A DNA stretch of 64,000 nt from Branchinecta lynchi (Eukaryota > Arthropoda > Branchiopoda > Anostraca > Branchinectidae). The stretch is from assembly GCA_023053575.1 (NCBI GenBank), contig JAKZAP010000003.1:1154561-1218560 (forward strand), written 5' to 3'. The position numbers were made by a program, and so were the translations under genes. This document shows, in pieces, positions 58,082-64,000 of the stretch (its first letter is position 1; each line of letters begins with the position of its first letter). The notes below the pieces were generated by a model, which saw nothing but the letters and a program-made list of their open reading frames with translations, was not told the origin of the DNA and searched no databases.

Positions 58082-58563
58082 AAAAAGAGGCACGACACGG
58101 CACGTTATCCCGATGAAAAATTTATCTCAGAATAGTACTATGAAGTAGTACGAAAAATTAGCATGCAGTACTAACGATGCTACTACATGTTTCTACTTCA
58201 AGGCTACCGTGTTACTGCATATGCTACTAAAAGCAAGACTGGATGCTACTATGGCAAGACAAGAGCTACTGGATACTACTACATACGATTGGACCAGTCT
58301 GAGGCACATTAAATGATAGTATTCGTTGCTATTACATAGTATTACATGCAACGTTTTCGTACTACAGGCTAAAAACTTTTCATCGCGATGGCACAGGAGG
58401 CACGAGTAATAAAAAGAGATTAGCAAGTAACAGAAATCGTCAAGTAAGTGAGAGTTCGTAACTCCAGGGCCTAAAAGAAGGCACATTAGAACATTGTTCG
58501 TGCCCCTCTCTCCTCTTTTTAGTACTCACGCCTCCTACACTGTGTCGTACCGTGCCTCTTTTT
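58082..58563 (+). mobile_element. F9 miniature TIR element
   Basis: Left AAAAAGAGGCACGACACGGC and right end complement AAAAAGAGGCACGGTACGAC, about 22 bp with mismatches. The 482 bp interior is rich in TACTAC motifs. No coding frame; TSD not evident. Confidence 0.65.
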
Positions 58564-58564
58564 G

Positions 58565-59185
58565 GGCGATCCCAAATTCGTACGGGTACACAGTAGTCCC
58601 ATATCTAAAGGCGGACAGGGAGTTCTAAATTAAAGGGAGAACAAATATTTTTCCAGCCGATGAGGAAATCATTATAGGGGTAGACAGACGTGCTATATCA
58701 ATAACTGAACTTTAGACTCTTGCCAGACAGGTAAGCCCTGAATTCGGCAAAAAATGGAAGTTTTGCAGAAGTAAAAGTTTGTTCTGAAGTCGACTAGAGG
58801 TTCGGTACAAGAGTAAAAAGACGTGGTGAGTACATTCTTGAACTTCATTTTCTTTCCGGACAAGTAGGCCTAGTACACATCCAAAATCGGGTAAAAACCG
58901 TAACTTCGGTAGGGTACAATTTTTTTTTTTTAGTCGATTAGAGCTTCGACGTCATGAGGGAGACATGCTAAATCGAATATGACCTTTATATTCTTGGCTG
59001 ATAAGCATTTCTTCCAGTACATCCCGGTTGAAGTAATAAAAATTTCTGAAGTCAATTACAGATTCAATGCAGAAGTAAGCACACATGCAGCATTCATTTC
59101 TGAAAAAAAGATTCACCGCGAAGGATGTTTTTTTCCAGAATCCGGCAAAACTCGGAAATTCGATAAAGACATATAGATTTTGATT
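58565..59185 (-). repeat. Diverged F2-type tandem units, reversed
   Basis: Minus-oriented relatives of the F2 interior: GAATTCGGCAAAAAATGG (58740), AAATCGGGTAAAAACCG (58883) and GAATCCGGCAAAACTCGG (59140) each head a 120-150 bp unit. The open frame 58979-59176 is a by-product. Confidence 0.5.
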
Positions 59186-61158
59186 TGATCTATTCCCGAG
59201 CAACGGAAGTTCTGCACCGTCTTTTAATGGAAAGTGAAGATGTCAAATCCTGCTCATTTACTCATGGATCCATATTTTACTATCACTCTGTCACTAGTGC
59301 TGACAATGAGACAAAGGAGGACTTCAGAAACTAGTCCGGCTGGTGCTCTGAGCTGATGGTGAATTCGTCCATCGTTTATCGGTACGGATCTAGCCCACCA
59401 TCGCTTATATCGCGGCTGCTGCGTGCACACCTTGTATAGTCGATTTTTACCGAAAATTACTTTTCATTCGTTTCCGATGCCGTTTTTCATGCCGCGTCTT
59501 CTGGTGGCAATGAAAAAATTCCATCTCTGATACTTTTGCGTCAAAACGACAAAAACACACCTCGTAAAATATTGAACAGTTTCAGTAAATATATACAAGT
59601 CGTGGGGCGGGATGGTTTCAGAAGCCTTTATTTAATACAAGGTGTGCGCATAGTCTAATCTGGCTGCACAATTTATACGAGTTGTGCCGTCAATCTTTTC
59701 ACGTACTTTCGCCAACATTATCATGAGTGATTACGTAAAAAGACTGCATTACTGCAACTTGGTTGACTTAGGTTCATGATGGTCAGTGTGGACACTTCCT
59801 TGGTCCTCTGTTGATGCAGTCTAGTACACTAGCTCTTTTTAGTCACGGTACATAAACGTATAACCTAGGGGCTAGAAGTTCAATAATATGTACTTCTATA
59901 GACATTTCGACCATGATCCTTTGGGATAGTTCGTCCTATTGGTGGCATTTTTTGGTTTCTAAAAAGGTTTCAGAAGGCAAAATGCAATGCTTTTACTTTA
60001 ATGTGTTTTTAAAAACTCCGTATGTTTAATAATAAACCTGCGGGATTGGCTCCCTAAACTGATCTACGCCCCCCCCCCCCCTCTCTTGTGGTTCAAGGTC
60101 CAAGGTTTTAATTTACACTTCTGTATAAAATCGCAATATATAAAGTGTTAAGCCGGAGACACAAGGGGGATTGACAATAACCTCGGAAAAGAATCTTTGT
60201 ATTTATTTTGTGTATATCACTTTATGCTAATTGTTTTTTTTTGTATCTTAATTAATTTTCTTCCCTGTTTAGTCTGTCAATATTTCGTTACGTCTCTCAC
60301 CGCAATCTCCAACCGTAAGCTATTGGAAAAATAAATTCAGTCTACAAGTGATATTAACGTTTTTGAGATACAATGTGGCATCAGTGGCACCATTTCAGTA
60401 AACCTTAATGCGGGGGGGGGGGGGGGGCAAAAATCAATCTCGGTCCCCAATACCAGGTTTATTATACTTGCTCAAATCTTAATTACTCTTCTATAACTCT
60501 TCTTGTGGTAACCTTAAAATAGTTCTTTAGTTATTGAATGTACCGGGCGCAAAATATAGCCACTGAGCAAGCGCCCCCCTCAATGGCTCCCCTGGATGGG
60601 ATCGGATATGAAAAGATGTCCACCCCTTCTACCTCTTCTACCAGCTCTGTTGCGAAGACGACGGGACCACCAGCAACAGACCCCAAATTCTTTTTAACCA
60701 AGGAAAGATCCTGTAATACTCTGGAGTCCTTGAATGTAAAAAAAAACACGAGAAAAAACACCTGGGAATCTGCGCGTGGCATAGGCGTCAATTTAACACG
60801 CTTGCTAAAACCACAATAAATTGCAGTTCTTTTCTTCCCGTGACAGACGGAAGAAATCAGTCATCGACCACAGAAAAGAGTCGGACCGATTTGTCAGGAT
60901 TGAGACCACAGTGATAATGGATTGAGGTGCACTTACTATGGCTGTGTGAAAATTCGAATGCGGAAGCAATAAAATATGAGAAGCTGAAGCCAATCATATG
61001 GCGGTATGATCATATCACAACAATAAACGGGTGATCACAATAAAAATAACTTCAATTGTGCCTGAACAGCGAACAGGCCAAGGCTGAAGAAAATTGAGAC
61101 TTGCTTAAGCTAAGCAGCAAAGAAGATTGTGATTCCTATAACAACATAATTAACAACA
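59186..61158. other. Unassigned, with weak exon candidates
   Basis: No gene established. On the minus strand ATG at 60995-60997 opens MIGFSFSYFIASAFEFSHSH and meets GTAAGT at 60931-60936. An acceptor-like pyrimidine tract ending CATTCAAG lies near 60740, before a 65-codon frame, but the reading phases do not agree. C and G runs lie near 60068 and 60412. Confidence 0.35.
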
Positions 61159-61872
61159 CCAAAGGTTTCGATGGGATTCCAAAAATTCAATATTTGGTCC
61201 AGACAACAATTCCGGAACTACTTGTAAGGGAAAGCTAGAAGGGAAAAGCTGTAAGGGAAAGCTTTCTAAAAAAGAAAGCTAAAAAACGAACTCGGATATC
61301 TTCTTTCCCCAATAATGAACATCTTATCAACTTCAAATAAAAGTTTAACTTATAACAAATTTACTTACTCCAGCCGGATTCCGGTCGAACTATATGTCCT
61401 GGAAAAAATTATTGTCACACACGGATTCATCATCTCTTCTTACCCCTAAATCGGATGTCTAATCAACTACAAATAAAACATTAACTTTTAACAATTTCCC
61501 GGTTTTGGCCGGATTCCGGACGAACTACATGTCCGAGTAGAAAATTGTTTTCACATGTGTTTAGCATCTCTTCTTGCCCTAAATCGAACATCTAATCAAC
61601 TCTAAATAAAACTTTTAATTTTAACAAACTTTCCGGTGTAGGCCGGATTCCGGGCGAACTACTTGTCCGATGACAAATGGTTTTCATCATCTTGCTCAGC
61701 GTGTCTTCTTACCTCATAATCAACTATCACATTAGCTGTTTCAAGATATTTTGTTTGCCCCTTAATTTGAACCCCCACCCCTAAATGTTGGGCTATAAAG
61801 CCAATCTACGAACTTGACTTGTCCGATGACGCAACGAATCCTCACACCAAGTTTCATCACAAATATCTCGTT

Positions 61873-61912
<40 letters not shown>

Positions 61913-62036
61913 GCGGTATGATGGTATGATTTTATGGCGGTATCCCTTCGAGAGTTATCGTGCTTACAGACGGACGGACAGACGGACAACTTTTGCGATG
62001 TCATAGGTATCCCTCCACTTACGTTTTGGAATCCCA
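61159..62036 (+). mobile_element. F2-family repeat, long copy
   Basis: Ends GTTTCGATGGGATTCCAAAA and ACGTTTTGGAATCCCAA (inverted). Three tandem units of about 120 bp lie at 61322-61730, each with GGCCGGATTCCGG(N)CGAACTA. Then come CCCCACCCCTAAATGTT, ACCAAGTTTCATCACAAATA and GACGGACGGACAGACGG. Interrupted at 61876 by a poly-T insert. Confidence 0.8.
61876..61942 (-). repeat. Poly-T run of 34 plus short insert
   Basis: 34 T followed by ATGGCGGTATGATGGTATGA and a partial repeat of the same, placed within the F2 stretch CTCGTTCCCTTCGAGAG. TCCC or TCCCTT is repeated on both sides. On the minus strand it looks like a short sequence with a poly-A tail. Confidence 0.6.
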
Positions 62037-63020
62037 ATAATAATGTTATATTGCAAAAACAGGCTTCGGTTTTCGGAAAGGAATGTCCAACGGTTCTTGC
62101 CATTTTAAAATCGGTTGATTGCGTAAATGATTTAAGGCCTAAGACCTGCAGTGCTGCATCATTATTGTCAGAAGGCATTTGATGCTCATGCGAACTTTTT
62201 CGAATTCTTATATGAAAAGGTATACATGTATATGGAACATGTACACGGAGCAGTTTACCAGAAGAAGTAATAGACTCAGGCAGAGTCCAAATGTTTAAGC
62301 GTGGTATAGTCGACACTCCATTTATATCAGTAGTTCTTGCAGTCTGAAAATGTGTTTACTTCTGTAGTGTGTAAATTTCTGTTTGTACACTAAATGTGGT
62401 CCGTTTGTATTTGTGTAGTGATCACGACAAGCTAAAAGCTTAACGCTAAACTTAATAATAAAATAAAAAAATTATATAGCTTTAGCATGGTTTCACTCGT
62501 GTTTTAGTAATATGTCTCATGCTCTCCAAAAGGAAATGTGAAACCTCAGCATCGTTTTATACCATGTAGTAGCAACACAAGGGTAAATGTGTGGACCTCT
62601 GTAGTTTTATGTTGATAAAGTAAAAGATATTTATCTGAAGCCAATTTGATACTTTTTCAGCTGATAAACCTAAAAACCTACCTTTTTTGTTCCGTAAAAC
62701 GGTGTCTCTGAATCTTTTTCTCACCAATTCAGATTACTTAACATTAAACTACGGTAAGAAAATTATATTTTATTATATTTAATTGCAGCCTATCAACAGA
62801 TCAAGAAAAAAAAGTAGTTAATAATGTTTTGCATACATTTTTAGCTGACGAAATTCTATCATGGAAAGAACCTGCAAAATTATAAGGCAATAAACTTGGG
62901 AGTCTTTTGCCGTCTTAAATTCCGTCTCCCACTAAAATCCTAAAAAGCATTCGCCATCCTATATCATCTATCTTATGGCTGCTCTATTTGGGCAAATAAC
63001 TTTTTTTGATTGGTAGACAG
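62037..63020. other. Unassigned AT-rich sequence
   Basis: No gene or family recognised. Confidence 0.5.
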
Positions 63021-63190
63021 CAAGGACGCATCCAGGGGGGGGGGGGGTTAGGGGGTTGAGCCCATCCCGAAAGACACAAAAATAATAATTTGTACAGGCT
63101 TTTCCGTCTGATCTATGTCTTTTTTGTACTTTTTGTCCGACCTCCAGGCAACCCCCCCCCCCCTGAAATAAATTCCTGGATACGGGCATG
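63021..63190 (-). mobile_element. hAT-a miniature element with TSD and paralogous empty site
   Basis: 170 bp between exact GTAGACAG repeats (63013-63020 and 63191-63198). Ends CAAGGACGCATCCAGG and CCTGGATACGGGCATG. The tandem relative near 63487-63520 lacks the insert and reads TTGGACAGTAACGAACGTCG straight through. Confidence 0.85.
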
Positions 63191-63620
63191 GTAGACAGTA
63201 ACCAACGTCGTGCTTCGTTAGCTTGGTATAGAGTAAATAAAGTTGAAATAAAGATGGAAGGAGGTGACAGAAGTATTTGAAGTAAGCAATCTGGAAAAAC
63301 CGAGTCTTCCAAAGGAAACATGTTGGTAAATTTAATATGAAGATTGATGTTATCCGTGTGTTGGACAGGTTAAATAATCTGAATTGCCTTATTCTGGATG
63401 GTTAGCACTCTTTTATTCCTAATTACTTGGTGCAAAAAGTCGAAGTAAAACTCTTTTTCTTGACGTTGATTTGGTTGATTTGTTGATTGTTGGACAGTAA
63501 CGAACGTCGTGCTTGGTTGACATACAAATCTTGATACAGAGTAAAGAAATTTTTAAATAAAATTGGAAGGAGGCTACGAAAGTACTTAACGTTAAAATAA
63601 GCAATCTGAAAAAAACAATT
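63191..63620 (+). repeat. Diverged tandem duplication, period ~300 bp
   Basis: CAGTAACCAACGTCGTGCTT (63196) and CAGTAACGAACGTCGTGCTT (63495) each lead into AGAGTAAA, GGAAGGAGG and AAGCAATCTG. Confidence 0.75.
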
Positions 63621-63864
63621 TTTCCAGGCACGAGTTCTAGGGAGCTTTCCGAAATGTAATGTCATATTCATCAATCCGGCTTAAGGTCCACACTTTCCGT
63701 AAAAACCGCACACGTTAGACCCTTACCGTCTTCTAGTAATAAGATGAAATCGAGCGACTAGGAAAACAAAAAAAATACACGACAAAACCAAAGTGTTGCT
63801 CTCGCAACACAATTAGAAATATGCTCCATTAGGAATCCAGATTCAAAATCTCATCTGCCGTAAG
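63621..63864. other. Unassigned sequence
   Basis: Nothing recognised. Confidence 0.5.
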
Positions 63865-64000
63865 TAGGCCCTTATTCAGGATTTATTTCGGGGGAGGGGG
63901 GGGCGCCTTTCGGTGGGGGCGCCTTTCGGTGGGGGGCTGCCCGCCGGTCGGACAAAAGAACTACAAAAAGATATAGATCAGAGAGAAAAGCCTATAAAAA
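63865..64000 (+). mobile_element. hAT-a miniature element, cut by window end
   Basis: AGGCCCTTATTCAGGATTTA opens a diverged copy. GCGCCTTTCGGTGGGG is duplicated in tandem just inside, after the G run. The right end lies outside the window. Confidence 0.65.

Noticed and set aside
60531..60819. Overlapping open frames on both strands, with an acceptor-like site on the minus strand
   Set aside because: Neither strand has a recognisable domain, and joining the minus frame to the possible exon at 60937-60997 puts a stop in phase.
61762..62316. 184-codon minus-strand frame
   Set aside because: It runs through the F2 right end and translates the poly-T run as a lysine string. A by-product of repeats.

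Overview
This window looks like a gene-poor, repeat-choked stretch of an animal nuclear genome. Supporting signs are 5'-truncated non-LTR retrotransposon sequence of the jockey/CR1 type, many short non-autonomous DNA transposons with terminal inverted repeats (TIRs), a eukaryotic tRNA-like sequence with A and B boxes, GTAAGT splice donors next to signal-peptide-like openings, and no prokaryotic gene organisation. The repeat style (G-run-tipped hAT-like miniature elements, tetranucleotide-linked tandem modules) suggests a marine invertebrate, possibly a cnidarian. That taxonomic guess is inference only. No complete host protein-coding gene can be read.

The largest feature is an assembly one. 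Bases 24753-38063 and 38164-51451 are near-identical direct copies, and they are separated by exactly 100 N. The first copy ends on the last base before the gap and the second begins on the first base after it. That is the pattern of two contigs whose overlapping ends were scaffolded without being merged. Differences are mostly one-base indels, many in homopolymers, plus a poly-G run of 51 versus 22. Features inside the two copies are most simply one locus counted twice.

Layout. 0-5 kb: small TIR elements and a triplicated ~276 bp unit. 5-13 kb: mostly unassigned DNA, a LINE relic (9.6 kb), a possible first exon with a nearby CRE-like palindrome (10.4-10.7 kb) and a 1 kb foldback element (11.2-12.2 kb). 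13-25 kb: two copies of a long family called T1 here, a 1.7 kb foldback built from an ACTAAAACGAGGAAGG motif, and a direct repeat flanking that foldback. 24.8-51.5 kb: the duplicated block, holding a truncated LINE nested in a TIR element, hAT-like miniature elements with 8 bp target-site duplications (TSDs), a T1 copy and a tRNA-Thr(TGT)-like sequence. 51.5-64 kb: two well-resolved nests of hAT-like elements, an empty-site reference copy of the TIR element that hosts the LINE, more T1 and F2 family copies, and a small tandem duplication that gives an empty site for another hAT insertion.

Family names F1-F9, T1 and hAT-a/b/c are local labels, not database names. The window is best read as a stratified record of transposon insertions. 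I found no convincing new cellular system. The most unusual sequence is T1, whose interior is a three-part a-b-c higher-order repeat.
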